From NCBI GenBank assembly GCA_965279115.1, contig OZ257137.1, positions 1,550,001 to 1,614,000 of the forward strand: a stretch of 64,000 nucleotides of DNA, read 5' to 3'. The notes under the pieces are model-generated. The model saw nothing but the letters and a program-made list of their open reading frames with translations. It was not told the DNA's origin and searched no databases. This DNA is from JAEUOS01 sp965279115. GTDB taxonomy: Bacteria; Pseudomonadota; Gammaproteobacteria; Burkholderiales; JAEUOS01. The position numbers and the translations under genes were made by a program. Below, piece by piece: positions 40,981 through 50,044 of this stretch. Each line of letters starts with the position of its first letter. The stretch's first letter is position 1.

Positions 40981-42561
40981 CTACATGTGGTACGCGGTCT
41001 CGCCGTGCGAAGTCACATCCAGCCCTTCGCGTTCGGCATCGTCAGCCACCCGCAGGCCTATGACCATGTCGATCAGCTTCAACGCGACGATCGAAACGAC
41101 CGCCGAGACGATGACTGCGGTGATCACGGCTTGCGCCTGGATCCAGACCTGCGCGACGATACCCGGGAAATCCGCCGCTTCGCCGCACTTGTTGGTGACG
41201 TAGTTGCAGATGCCCGCGCCGCCGAGCGACGGCGCTGCGAAGATGCCGGTGGCGATTGCGCCCCAGATCCCGCCCACACCGTGCACGCCGAACACATCCA
41301 GCGCATCGTCAGCGCCGAGCATCTTCTTGAGACCGGTCACACCCCACAGGCACAAGGCGCCGGCAACGGCACCGATCACCATCGCACCCTTCACGCCGAC
41401 AAACCCGCACGCCGGGGTGATTGCAACAAGGCCTGCCACCGCACCGGACGCCGCACCCAGCATTGACGGCTTGCCCTTGAGGAAGTTCTCGAACAGCAGC
41501 CAGGAGAGCGTTGCCATCGCGGTCGCGATCAGGGTATTGACGAAGGCGAGCGACGCCGTGCCGTTGGCTTCGAGGTTGGAACCGACGTTGAAGCCGAACC
41601 AGCCCACCCACAGCAAACAGGCGCCGACCATGGTCAGGGTGAGGCTGTGCGGGGTCATGGCTTCACGGCCATAGCCGATCCGCTTGCCGACCACGAATGC
41701 CGCCACCAGGCCTGCGATACCCGCGTTGATGTGCACCACGGTGCCGCCGGCGAAGTCGAGCGCTCCCTTGGCCCACAGCCAGCCCGCGGCTTCAGTCACG
41801 GTCTTGAGCGTGGCCTCGTCCTTGATCGCATCGGGGCCGTCCCAGAACCACACCATGTGCGCCATCGGCAGGTAGGCGAAGGTGAACCACAGCACCATGA
41901 ACCAGAGCACGGCCGAGAACTTCATCCGCTCGGCGAAAGCGCCGATGATGAGGGCGGGCGTGATCGCGGCGAAGGTCAGCTGGAACATTGCGAACATCAT
42001 CTCGGGGATGTAGACCCCCTTCGAGAAGGTCGCGCCAGCACCGGCCAGATCAACGCCGGACAGGAACATCTTGCCGAACCCGCCGAAGAACGCATTGCCT
42101 GGGGTGAAGGCCAGGCTGTAGCCATAGACGACCCACAGTACGGCGATCAGGCTGAAGGTGACGAACACCTGCATGAGCACCGAAAGCATGTTCTTGGTGC
42201 GCACCAGGCCGCCATAGAACAGCGCCAGGCCGGGAATGGTCATGAGAATGACCAGAACGGTGGCCACGTACATGAAGGTGAAGTCGCCCTTGTTCGGATC
42301 GGGGAGCTTGGCCGGTGCGGCTTCGGCAGGCTTCGCCTCATCCTTCTTGGCTTCGTCTTTCTTGGCATCCGCCGCCGGTGCGGCGTCCTTCTTCTCGTCC
42401 TTCTTTTCCTCGGCCTTGGGCGCGTCAGCCGGCTTCGCCTCGTCCTTCTTGGCATCCGCCGCGGCAGGTGCGGCCTGGGCGAAGGCGGCACCCGACATCG
42501 GCGCGCCAGCGACCAGGGTAAGCGATGCCGCCAACCCCAATATCATCAACAGCTTTTTCAT
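40981..42561 (-). CDS. amtB: Ammonium transporter with long Lys/Ala/Asp/Glu-rich N-terminal linker
   Basis: This 526-residue Amt/Rh-family ammonium channel has a signal sequence (about 1-28). A 65-residue low-complexity segment of Ala, Lys, Asp, Glu and Pro repeats (KKDEAKPAD-type units) follows, then the Amt fold from about residue 95: GGLVRTKNMLSVLMQ, AYLPMAHMVWFWD (pore His), GGTVVHINAGIAGLVAAFVVG and FGVHGVGGIWGA (second pore His). The charged linker, on the periplasmic side, is unusual in length. It is 16 bases downstream of glnK, and the PII protein binds AmtB to block it under nitrogen excess. Confidence 0.93.
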   Translation of the reverse strand: MKKLLMILGLAASLTLVAGAPMSGAAFAQAAPAAADAKKDEAKPADAPKAEEKKDEKKDAAPAADAKKDEAKKDEAKPAEAAPAKLPDPNKGDFTFMYVATVLVILMTIPGLALFYGGLVRTKNMLSVLMQVFVTFSLIAVLWVVYGYSLAFTPGNAFFGGFGKMFLSGVDLAGAGATFSKGVYIPEMMFAMFQLTFAAITPALIIGAFAERMKFSAVLWFMVLWFTFAYLPMAHMVWFWDGPDAIKDEATLKTVTEAAGWLWAKGALDFAGGTVVHINAGIAGLVAAFVVGKRIGYGREAMTPHSLTLTMVGACLLWVGWFGFNVGSNLEANGTASLAFVNTLIATAMATLSWLLFENFLKGKPSMLGAASGAVAGLVAITPACGFVGVKGAMVIGAVAGALCLWGVTGLKKMLGADDALDVFGVHGVGGIWGAIATGIFAAPSLGGAGICNYVTNKCGEAADFPGIVAQVWIQAQAVITAVIVSAVVSIVALKLIDMVIGLRVADDAEREGLDVTSHGETAYHM

Positions 42562-42577
42562 TATGTTCTCTCCCCTG

Positions 42578-42916
42578 TTACAGCGCTTCAGCGCCGGTTT
42601 CACCGGTGCGAATGCGAATGACCTGTTCGAGTTCGAAGACAAAAATCTTGCCGTCACCGATCTTGCCGGTGTTGGCTGATTTTTCGATGGCTTCGATGAC
42701 CTGTTCGACAAGTTCGGTCTTGACGGCGGCTTCGATTTTCACTTTCGGAAGAAAGTCGACGACATACTCGGCACCGCGGTAAAGCTCGGTATGTCCTTTC
42801 TGGCGCCCGAATCCCTTGACTTCAGTGACGGTGATGCCCTGCACGCCGATCGCGCTCAGAGCCTCACGCACTTCGTCAAGCTTGAATGGCTTGATGATGG
42901 CTGTTACTAGTTTCAT
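42578..42916 (-). CDS. glnK: PII signal protein GlnK
   Basis: This 112-residue PII protein has the uridylylated tyrosine in the T-loop TELYRGAEYVVDFLPK (Tyr51), plus the N-terminal MKLVTAIIKPFKLDEVREAL and the C-terminal KIGDGKIFVFELEQVIRIRTGETG. Linkage to amtB marks it as GlnK. The sigma-54 promoter and NtrC-like sites lie in the leader upstream. Confidence 0.95.
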   Translation of the reverse strand: MKLVTAIIKPFKLDEVREALSAIGVQGITVTEVKGFGRQKGHTELYRGAEYVVDFLPKVKIEAAVKTELVEQVIEAIEKSANTGKIGDGKIFVFELEQVIRIRTGETGAEAL

Positions 42917-43092
42917 GGAACACTCCTTACGAGATCGGAGACAGATGTTTCCCCGCAAGGGTAAGAGCAGCTTCTATGCCAGCCATGAAACAATCGGAAC
43001 ACAACGCAGCGAATCGGAAGGGGCGACCAAGGCTCGATAGCAGTCGCTGCCGATCGCAGGAGAATTTGGTTCGGGCGGGATGGGAAGGCTGG

Positions 43093-43108
43093 AGCACGCC
43101 AGGTGCCA
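43093..43108 (-). promoter_or_regulatory. Sigma-54 promoter of glnK-amtB
   Basis: On the - strand TGGCACCTGGCGTGCT matches the sigma-54 consensus TGGCACG-N4-TTGCT: GG and GC are 10 bases apart, with TGGCAC intact. It would start transcription about 165 bases upstream of glnK. The leader between it and glnK shows no other gene. Confidence 0.72.
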
Positions 43109-43163
43109 TCACGGCCGCTGGCACGGGATAGGCATCGGGAGATACCCTAACACGACGGCTCTT

Positions 43164-43199
43164 TGCACCATTTTCAGACAATTGCGCTATTTTGGTGCG
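43164..43199 (-). promoter_or_regulatory. Candidate NtrC enhancer sites for glnK-amtB
   Basis: TGCGCTATTTTGGTGCG (43183-43199) matches the NtrC consensus TGCACYA-N3-TGGTGCA except for A-to-G changes. A weaker half-conserved copy, TGCACCATTTTCAGACA (43164-43180), abuts it. Both lie about 80-115 bases upstream of the sigma-54 start, the usual enhancer distance. Confidence 0.65.
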
Positions 43200-43217
43200 C
43201 GCGGAAATCGTGCCAAC

Positions 43218-43245
43218 AAAAAAGCCGCCCGAAGGCGGCTTTTTT
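43218..43245. terminator. Bidirectional intrinsic terminator
   Basis: AAAAAAGCCGCC and GGCGGCTTTTTT form a 12-bp perfect stem with loop CGAA. It lies 24 bases after the porin stop on the - strand and insulates the glnK control region from porin transcription. Confidence 0.88.
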
Positions 43246-43268
43246 GGAATGCCGAAATTGCTGCGGGA

Positions 43269-44159
43269 CTAGAAGGTCTTGCTGATGGAAATCATGAGGG
43301 TGTCCTTGCTCATGTCCTTGGTCGGCACATTGGCGGAGAAGAAATTGCCAAGGTTGGCTTGACGGTAATATTCGCTGCGAGCGTTCGTTCCGACATAGGC
43401 AACACCGATCGTGGCAAAGCCGGCGTCGTAATTCACGCCGAGTTTCCAGTCTGTATAGCTGAGGCCGCCAAAGTTCTTCACTTTGAGGGTGCCCACATGG
43501 CCGACAAGCGTCCACTTGGGAGCCACTTCGTAGTTGGCATTGATTTCGAAGTACTGCGAACCCTTGGAACCACTGGTGGCAGAACCGGTGGTATTGCCGG
43601 TCGCGTTATTGTTTGAATCAATACCGCCCAGCGCCGCGTTGCCCAACTGCGCACCGGACAATCCAAAATAGTCGGTGGTCGAATAGGAGTATTTGGCAGA
43701 CAGCCACTTGTAGCTCAGGCCGAGATAGAGCTCGAAATTGTCGAAGTCCTTTTTCTGGCCGTTGCCGGCAGCCCCAAACGCCGCTTGATGAAATGCGCCC
43801 GGGTAGTAGTAATACAGACCGCCAATGTCCAGTCCGATGCCATTGGAAAACTCGGTTTTCCAACCACCGTAGAAATCCATCTCGATCCCGGCGCCATTGT
43901 GGTAGGCGTTTCCGCTGACGCTGGAGTTCCAGTTCCCGAAATAAAAGCCGCTGGCGTGCGAATAGTCAAAGCCGCCCTGAATAGCGGGTTCCAGGTATGT
44001 TTGCGAGATGCCGCGGAAACGATAGTCGGAAACGACTGCAACGTTGCCGGTGAAGGTGTGCGGCGACGCAGGCTTGGCAGCCTGTGCATTGGCCGTGGTG
44101 ACAGCTACGGGAGAGACAAACGCGGCCGCAACTGCAGCTGCAAGTACCGACTTACGCAT
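43269..44159 (-). CDS. TorF-family putative outer-membrane porin
   Basis: This 296-residue protein has a signal peptide (MRKSVLAAAVAAAFVSPVAVTTANA). Its beta-barrel pattern has GNVAVVSDYRFRGISQTYLEPAIQGGFDY near the N-terminus, the TorF/Gcw_chp family signature, and a C-terminal Phe (ISISKTF), the usual outer-membrane signal. It is next to the glnK-amtB operon but transcribed separately from its own promoter. Permeability to a small solute is a family-level inference; the solute is unknown. Confidence 0.88.
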   Translation of the reverse strand: MRKSVLAAAVAAAFVSPVAVTTANAQAAKPASPHTFTGNVAVVSDYRFRGISQTYLEPAIQGGFDYSHASGFYFGNWNSSVSGNAYHNGAGIEMDFYGGWKTEFSNGIGLDIGGLYYYYPGAFHQAAFGAAGNGQKKDFDNFELYLGLSYKWLSAKYSYSTTDYFGLSGAQLGNAALGGIDSNNNATGNTTGSATSGSKGSQYFEINANYEVAPKWTLVGHVGTLKVKNFGGLSYTDWKLGVNYDAGFATIGVAYVGTNARSEYYRQANLGNFFSANVPTKDMSKDTLMISISKTF

Positions 44160-44332
44160 GATGATCCTTTCGAGGAGTCTGTTGTAAAGCGTTTTGCACG
44201 AAGTCGGTGCATAATTTCCCGACAATGCTTCGACTTGGTGCGGATTTCTTGGCCCAATCGCCCGGAAACCCGCTGCCAGTGCGGATCTCCGTGATAGACT
44301 GATTTCTAGCAAGCATGATACCTATTGCCGCG

Positions 44333-44572
44333 ATGAACACAAAATTTATTGACGAATTGAACGCGCGCGTTGTTTCCTTTCTGCAACAAACGCCCGCCGC
44401 GGAGATCAGCCAGAACATGAAAGCGGCGCTTGCTGCCTCGTTTTCAAAGCTTGATCTGGTCACGCGCGAGGACTTTGACGTGCAGGCACAGGTACTTGCG
44501 CGCACTCGCGAAAAACTCGTCGCGCTTGAAGCGCGCGTGGCCGAACTCGAACGCCAGGCCGGAAATCCCTGA
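44333..44572 (+). CDS. ubiK: UbiK accessory factor
   Basis: This 79-residue BMFP-domain protein matches UbiK (YqiC): MNTKFIDELNARVVSFLQQ, NMKAALAASFSKLDLVTREDFDVQAQVLARTREKLVALEARVAEL. It carries the C-terminal coiled coil that forms the UbiJ-UbiK complex for ubiquinone synthesis. Start at ATG 44333 follows family alignment; an ATG 18 bases upstream is possible. comM follows 36 bases after. Confidence 0.9.
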   Translation: MNTKFIDELNARVVSFLQQTPAAEISQNMKAALAASFSKLDLVTREDFDVQAQVLARTREKLVALEARVAELERQAGNP

Positions 44573-44608
44573 ACCCGCACGGCTTCGATCAGCCTGCGCG
44601 GTGAGCCG

Positions 44609-46105
44609 ATGAGCCTGGCGATCCTGAAGTCGCGCTCGCTCGACGGCATGACCGCTCCGGAGGTCACCGTGGAGGTGCACCTTGCGGGCGGACTCCCCAC
44701 CTTCACCATCGTTGGCCTGCCGGACGCCGAGGTCAGGGAGTCAAGGGATCGTGTCCGCGCCGCACTTCACACCGGCCGCTTCGAATTCCCGGCCAGCCGC
44801 ATCACCGTGAACCTCGCACCGGCCGACCTGCCGAAGGAATCCGGCCGCTTCGACTTGCCGATCGCGCTGGGAATACTCGCCGCGTCTGGCCAGATCCCGG
44901 TGAATCGCCTTTCGGAATACGAATTTGCGGGCGAACTCTCGCTCACCGGCGAATTGCGTCCGATTCGCGGCGCGCTGGCCATGACGCTCAACGCGGGGCG
45001 CGCCGGACGCACCTTCATATTGCCGCGCGACAGTGCGGCTGAAGCAGCCTTGGCCGGTACCGCGCAGATTCTCCCGGCGGACTCGCTCGGCCAGGTGTGC
45101 GCCCATCTGACCGGCAACAGCCCGCTGCCTGCACAGGCCGAACCCATCCGCGCGCAACCGTCCGGCTATGCGGACCTGGCGGACGTCAAGGGGCAGGCTC
45201 AAGCCAAGCGGGCGCTCGAGATCGCCGCGGCCGGGGGTCATTCCATGCTCATGTCCGGTCCGCCGGGCACCGGCAAGTCGATGCTTGCTTCCCGCCTCGC
45301 CGGGCTGCTGCCGCCGATGACCTCCGCGCAAGCCGTGGAAGCCGCTGCTGTGCAAAGCGTGGCAGGGCCCTTCAAACCGGAGTCATTCGGCTTGCGCCCC
45401 GTGAGAAGCCCGCACCATACGGCATCGGCGGTGGCGATGGTGGGCGGCGGTGGCCATCCGCGCCCGGGTGAAATATCCCTGGCCCACCACGGCGTGCTGT
45501 TTCTCGACGAGTTGCCCGAATTCGACCGCAAGGTTCTCGAGGTGCTGCGCGAGCCACTCGAATCCGGCCACATCACGATTTCGCGGGCGGCGCGACAAGC
45601 CGATTTCCCCGCGCAGTTCCAATTGATCGCCGCGATGAATCCTTGTCCATGCGGTTATCTCGGACACAAGTCCAATCGCTGCCGCTGCACGCCAGACCAG
45701 ATTGCCCGCTATCGCCGCCGCATTTCCGGTCCCTTGCTTGACCGGATTGATTTGCTGGTTGAGGTGCCGGCACTTTCCGAGGACGAGCTGATGGCGCCAG
45801 CGGTTACGGAATCAAGCGCGGCGGTGCGCGCACGGGTTGTGAGCGCGGCGCAATGGCAAAGCGATCGCCAGGGCAAGCCCAACAGCCGCCTCGCTCCCGG
45901 CGAGATCGACGCGCACTGCGCCATCGAGCCGCCCGCGCAGCAGCTCTTGCGCCAGGCCATCGAAAGGCTGCACCTGTCCCCGCGGGCTTATCATCGCATC
46001 CTCAAGGTTGCGCGCACCATCGCCGATCTGGCCGGCAGCGAATCGATCACCAATGCGCACGTGGCCGAAGCCATCCAGTATCGACGCGGGCTGGAAACGG
46101 CCTGA
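44609..46105 (+). CDS. comM: YifB/ComM family Mg-chelatase-like AAA+ ATPase
   Basis: This 498-residue protein has the ComM N-terminal domain (TVEVHLAGGLPTFTIVGLPD, ESRDRVRAAL), Walker A GPPGTGKSMLASRLAG, Walker B VLFLDELPEF, MNPCPCGYLGH, and a C-terminal Mg-chelatase helical domain (LSPRAYHRILKVARTIADL). In naturally transformable relatives ComM helps branch migration of incoming DNA. It is the last gene of a two-gene series with ubiK. Confidence 0.92.
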   Translation: MSLAILKSRSLDGMTAPEVTVEVHLAGGLPTFTIVGLPDAEVRESRDRVRAALHTGRFEFPASRITVNLAPADLPKESGRFDLPIALGILAASGQIPVNRLSEYEFAGELSLTGELRPIRGALAMTLNAGRAGRTFILPRDSAAEAALAGTAQILPADSLGQVCAHLTGNSPLPAQAEPIRAQPSGYADLADVKGQAQAKRALEIAAAGGHSMLMSGPPGTGKSMLASRLAGLLPPMTSAQAVEAAAVQSVAGPFKPESFGLRPVRSPHHTASAVAMVGGGGHPRPGEISLAHHGVLFLDELPEFDRKVLEVLREPLESGHITISRAARQADFPAQFQLIAAMNPCPCGYLGHKSNRCRCTPDQIARYRRRISGPLLDRIDLLVEVPALSEDELMAPAVTESSAAVRARVVSAAQWQSDRQGKPNSRLAPGEIDAHCAIEPPAQQLLRQAIERLHLSPRAYHRILKVARTIADLAGSESITNAHVAEAIQYRRGLETA

Positions 46106-46158
46106 CAAAAACCGCGCAACACATCGGAAAATCCAATCCCGGGACAAAGACCTGACCT

Positions 46159-46479
46159 ATGGCCGACATTCATATCGAACGCCCGCACAGCCTGCCCCTG
46201 AAAAAGGCGCGCGACGCCGCCAACGGCTTTGCCGACCAGCTTGCCGAGAAATTCGACCTCGAATCGGAATGGGAAGGCGATACCCTGCACTTCAAACGAG
46301 CAGGTGTGACCGGTACGCTTGCCCTGGGCAAGCATGACGTGGTGATCAAGGCCAGACTGGGATTGCTGCTGTCGGCATTCAAGTCGACCTTCGAGTCCCA
46401 CATTCACGACAACCTGGAGCGCGTATTTGGAGCGCCCGCAGCGCCAGTCAAAAAGAACGCGGCCAGAAAACGCGCCTGA
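46159..46479 (+). CDS. Polyhydroxyalkanoate-system protein (PHA_gran_rgn)
   Basis: This 106-residue protein of the polyhydroxyalkanoic acid system family shows DIHIERPHSLPLKKARDAAN, DLESEWEGDTLHFKR and GTLALGKHDVVIKARLGLLLSAFKS, with a basic tail. The family occurs near PHA or fatty-acid genes and its role is unclear. A phasin-like gene in the same window supports PHA storage in this organism. Confidence 0.82.
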   Translation: MADIHIERPHSLPLKKARDAANGFADQLAEKFDLESEWEGDTLHFKRAGVTGTLALGKHDVVIKARLGLLLSAFKSTFESHIHDNLERVFGAPAAPVKKNAARKRA

Positions 46480-46512
46480 ATCACGGGCCGGCGCACCGGC
46501 CGGCCGCCTGCA

Positions 46513-46767
46513 TCACTTCAGCGATTCGATCAGATCGATGTATTCCTGCATCGCCTCGTCAGCGACCTTGCCCTTGAGCGCCGCCCAGGCATCGAATTTC
46601 ATCCGCCCGACCATGTCGGTGAAGCCGGGCCGCTTGCCCTCATTGTCGCCTTCGGTAGCCTGCTTGTAGAGCCCGTAAATCTTGAGCAAGGTCTGATTGT
46701 CCGGCTTCTCGGGCAACTCCTTGGATTCGGCCACGGCTTTTTCGAAACTGGCTTTGAGTGCTGACAT
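46513..46767 (-). CDS. Acyl-CoA-binding protein
   Basis: This 84-residue ACBP is a small four-helix carrier of long-chain acyl-CoA esters. KIYGLYKQATEGDNEGKRPG and MKFDAWAALKG are the family's ligand-contact motifs. It stands alone, divergent from the wax ester synthase, which uses acyl-CoA, so the pair likely serves the same lipid pool. Confidence 0.94.
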   Translation of the reverse strand: MSALKASFEKAVAESKELPEKPDNQTLLKIYGLYKQATEGDNEGKRPGFTDMVGRMKFDAWAALKGKVADEAMQEYIDLIESLK

Positions 46768-46935
46768 GCGGTCTCCTGCGGGATTGGAATGCAACGGGAA
46801 CGACGGGTCCAAAAGTGTAGCCCAATAGCGACCGCGACCCGGGCCCGCCGGTCGAGTCCGGAGTTTTCGGCTTGCTGCTACCATGCCGCGAACCCGCAGG
46901 CCACCCCGCCTTTGGAAACGCAGGAGACAAGACGA

Positions 46936-48711
46936 ATGTCCGCTATCGAACAGGTTCTCAAATGGGCCGGCAACCTGCCGCTCGAACGCCTGATGCAGTA
47001 CCTGCCACTCGACCGCATTCCGCTTGACAAGATAGCCGGCAACGCCGCGGTTGCCATGGGCGAGTTCAAGAACCGCGAACGCATGTCGAGCGTCGACACC
47101 GCCTGGCTGCGCATGGATACGCCGGTCAACCTGATGATGATCGTGGGCGTGATGATGTTCGACGGCCCGATGGACATGGCGCGCCTGAAACGCACGCTGA
47201 CCCACCGCCTGTTGCGATACAAGCGTTTCCGCCAGCGCGTAGTGCAGGACCCAAGCGGCGCTTATTGGGTCGATGACGAGAATTTCGACATCGACAACCA
47301 TGTCCATGCCGTCAACTTGCCGGATCCGGGCGGCAAGCTGGCACTGCAGGGACTCGCCGCGGCGCTTGCCACCCAGTCGCTGGACCAGAACAAGCCGCTC
47401 TGGACCATCACCGTGGTGGAGCGCTATGACGACCATGGCGTGCTGGGCAGCGCCGTGATCATCCGTATTCACCACTGCATCGCCGACGGCATCGCGCTGA
47501 TCGGCGTGATGTACTCCCTCACCGACGAGGCCGCGGACGCGGCCGAGGAAGGCATCGAGTCCGAGGGACTCAGGCGCGCGCGCGAGAAGCGCGCGGCGCG
47601 CGGCGCCGCGCGCGACGAACGCGACCTGCTCGCCAGTGTTTTCGACCCGATCAGCGACGCCGCATCGAAGGCGCTTTCGATGTCAGGGGATTTCTGGAGC
47701 AAGTACCAGGACGTGCTGTCTAACCCGGAAAAGGTGGCCGATGCGGCGCGGGTGGCGGCCGATGTCACCACCGAAGTGGCGGCGCTTGCACTCCTGCCCG
47801 CCGATTCGCAAACCAGCCTCAAAGGCAAACCGTCGGCGATCAAGCGGGTGGCCTGGAGCGAACCGATGCCGCTCACGGAAATCAAGTCCGTGTGCAAGGT
47901 ACTGGGCGTCTCGGTAAACGACATCCTGCTTTCGTGCTGCGCCGGCGCCATCGGTGAATACCTGCGCGCCAACGGCGAGGCGACCGAAGGCGTGGAAATC
48001 CGCGGCATGGTGCCGGTCAATCTGCGGCCACGCGGCCAGGAACACAAGCTCGGCAACCATTTTGGCCTGGTGGTGCTGACCCTGCCGGTCGGCATCGAGA
48101 ACCCGTTTGTGCGCCTGTTCGAAGTCAAGCGCCGCATGGACGAATTGAAGAGCTCATACCAGGCCATCATTTCGATGGGTATCCTCGGTGCGGTCGGCTT
48201 CCTTCCGCGCCCGATGCAAAAGCAGGTGCTGGACCTGTTTTCCAGCAAGGCTACCGCTGTGATGACAAACGTACCGGGTCCGCAGATGCCGTTGTACATG
48301 GCGGGCAACCGACTGGCACAGCAGATGTTCTGGGTGCCGCAGTCAGGCGACATCGGGATCGGCGTCTCGATCCTCTCGTACAACAACCAGGTGCAGTTCG
48401 GCCTGGTCACCGACAAGAAGTTCGTCCCGGAGCCCGCGCGGATCGTCGACCGCTTCGCTTCCGAATTCGAAAAGCTGGTGTTTTATCTGTTGCTAAACGG
48501 GCGTGCGCCAGAGATGGACCCGCCGCAAACGGGAGAAATCGCCAAGCCTGCCCCCGCGCAGGCAAAGCGCGTTGCAGGAAAGCCGGCGGCGACGCGGCGC
48601 AGCCCCGCAAGACCACGCGCGCCTGCCGGCGGACAAGCAAAAGCGGCGGTGGTGCCGCCGCCCGGCATACGCCGGGGCGGGATGCTCAGGCGCATGCGCG
48701 AGCAGGAATGA
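46936..48711 (+). CDS. Wax ester synthase/diacylglycerol acyltransferase (WS/DGAT)
   Basis: This 591-residue acyl-CoA-dependent acyltransferase forms wax esters or triacylglycerol. The catalytic motif IHHCIADGIA (HHxxxDG, about residues 178-184) is intact. MSSVDTAWLRMDTP begins the catalytic domain at about residue 52, after a 50-residue extra N-terminus. FSSKATAVMTNVPGPQMPLY and VPQSGDIGIGVSILSYN are in the C-terminal domain, followed by a Pro/Ala/Lys/Arg-rich tail. The ATG follows AGGAGAC; a longer upstream frame has no good start. The gene end overlaps the GGCT-like gene by four bases. Confidence 0.92.
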   Translation: MSAIEQVLKWAGNLPLERLMQYLPLDRIPLDKIAGNAAVAMGEFKNRERMSSVDTAWLRMDTPVNLMMIVGVMMFDGPMDMARLKRTLTHRLLRYKRFRQRVVQDPSGAYWVDDENFDIDNHVHAVNLPDPGGKLALQGLAAALATQSLDQNKPLWTITVVERYDDHGVLGSAVIIRIHHCIADGIALIGVMYSLTDEAADAAEEGIESEGLRRAREKRAARGAARDERDLLASVFDPISDAASKALSMSGDFWSKYQDVLSNPEKVADAARVAADVTTEVAALALLPADSQTSLKGKPSAIKRVAWSEPMPLTEIKSVCKVLGVSVNDILLSCCAGAIGEYLRANGEATEGVEIRGMVPVNLRPRGQEHKLGNHFGLVVLTLPVGIENPFVRLFEVKRRMDELKSSYQAIISMGILGAVGFLPRPMQKQVLDLFSSKATAVMTNVPGPQMPLYMAGNRLAQQMFWVPQSGDIGIGVSILSYNNQVQFGLVTDKKFVPEPARIVDRFASEFEKLVFYLLLNGRAPEMDPPQTGEIAKPAPAQAKRVAGKPAATRRSPARPRAPAGGQAKAAVVPPPGIRRGGMLRRMREQE

Positions 48712-49157
48712 TGGGCGCGGCAACCCCGCCGTGCCCGGAAAACTCGTTGGTACCGGCACGGCGCCTGTTTGTCTACGGTACGCTGCGTCGAGGCGGCAGC
48801 AACGACATCGCCCGCCTTGTGCCGGATGCCACGTTTGTCGCCGAGGCCAGCATGCGCGGGCGGCTGTACGACCTTGGCGAGTATCCGGCACTGGTTGCAG
48901 ACGAGAACGCCGGCTGGGTCGCCGGCGAGATCTACGCGGTGCCTGAATCGGCATGGCCGACCCTGGATGCGCTCGAGGAGGTCGTCACGCCGGAACGTCC
49001 GGACGGGTACTACTTCCGCGTCGTCGCGAAAGTGCGAATGGGCGTCAGAGCGGACAAATCCTGCGAGGTATATGTCGCCAATCCCGCCACCCTGCGCCTG
49101 GACCGTCCGATCACATCCGGCGACTGGATGGCACACGCACACCGCCGCGCGCGATAG
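48708..49157 (+). CDS. Gamma-glutamylcyclotransferase-fold protein
   Basis: This 149-residue GGCT/AIG2-like protein has the signature loop LFVYGTLRRGGSN, the core GRLYDLGEYPALV and the acidic ALEEVVTPERPDGYYFR segment. Members act on gamma-glutamyl amines or peptides, but many are uncharacterised. It is translationally coupled to the WS/DGAT gene (ATGA-type overlap); the functional link is unclear. The start is chosen by the coupling. Confidence 0.82.
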   Translation: MMGAATPPCPENSLVPARRLFVYGTLRRGGSNDIARLVPDATFVAEASMRGRLYDLGEYPALVADENAGWVAGEIYAVPESAWPTLDALEEVVTPERPDGYYFRVVAKVRMGVRADKSCEVYVANPATLRLDRPITSGDWMAHAHRRAR

Positions 49158-49204
49158 CCGCACGGCAACCGCCTCAATCGCACCGCCCCTGGGGCGGTGG
49201 CGCC

Positions 49205-49990
49205 TTACTCCTCCAGCTCGGCCTTGGCCGCTTCGACATCGAGCCGCTCCATGGCATCGACCGGCTTGCACCTGGCAGCGTCCGCATAGAGTTTTTCGGC
49301 TTCCTTCATCTTCGCCTTGCCGAACATCATGATCAGGCCATTGGCCATCTCGGTGCGCGCCACCGCAGAATCGGGATTGAGCTTCAAGGCCTTCTCGAAC
49401 ATTTCGAGCCCGGTTTCCTTCTTCGCGCCGTAGGTGAGCCCGCCAATCATGGCGCCCACCTTGTCGATGATTTCCGCGTGATAGGTGCCCAGGCCGATAT
49501 GGGCGTCGGCATGCTTGGGGGCAAGTTTGATCGTGCTTGAAAGCGAGCCCTTGACCTTGTCGCCGATGCCGTCCTTGAGTGCCTTGACGATGGAAATTCC
49601 CTGGGCGTAACGGCCGAGCGCATACGCATGCAGGTAGAAGGCATTGGCGTTCTTCGGGTCGGCTTTCTGCAGCGCCTCGCAACGCGCCGCAACTTCCTGG
49701 AACATCGCGAGCTTCTTCTTTTCGTCTTCCTCGAGATAGTTCGCATAGATGCAGGCCGCCTTGTTCGCGGCATTGATGCCTGCGCCGCCGGCGGCCAGTC
49801 CGCGCTCGACGGCGCCGCCGAAATCCCCGGCGTGATAGGCGATCCAGGCGTCGAGAACCGCCGCATTCCCGGGAAACGGCTCGCAGTCGCCGCGATGCAG
49901 GCGGTCCCAGGACTTCTTGGCGGAGGCCGCCGTGTATTCATACGCTTTCTCGGCATACGGAAATGCCGAGAAGGCTGATTTCTTGGCCAT
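49205..49990 (-). CDS. TPR-like uncharacterised protein
   Basis: This 261-residue soluble protein of helical repeats shows AYEYTAASAKKSWDRLHRGDCEPFP, ALQKADPKNANAFYLHAYALGRYAQGIS, APKHADAHIGLGTYHAEIIDKVGA and ALKLNPDSAVARTEMANGLI, typical TPR consensus. It has no signal peptide. It shares the - strand with the TetR gene upstream (54 bases apart). Function is unknown; TPR proteins usually bind partners. Confidence 0.72.
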   Translation of the reverse strand: MAKKSAFSAFPYAEKAYEYTAASAKKSWDRLHRGDCEPFPGNAAVLDAWIAYHAGDFGGAVERGLAAGGAGINAANKAACIYANYLEEDEKKKLAMFQEVAARCEALQKADPKNANAFYLHAYALGRYAQGISIVKALKDGIGDKVKGSLSSTIKLAPKHADAHIGLGTYHAEIIDKVGAMIGGLTYGAKKETGLEMFEKALKLNPDSAVARTEMANGLIMMFGKAKMKEAEKLYADAARCKPVDAMERLDVEAAKAELEE

Positions 49991-50044
49991 CGATCGTTCT
50001 CCTTTGGGTTTGTTTTGCGAATGCTGTTGGTGCTTCCGGCGCGG

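Noticed and set aside
43117..43136. Second sigma-54-like sequence (GG-N10-GC spacing) on +
   Set aside because: It points toward the porin 3' end and no + strand gene follows; the - strand match reads toward glnK and has the better -24 box.
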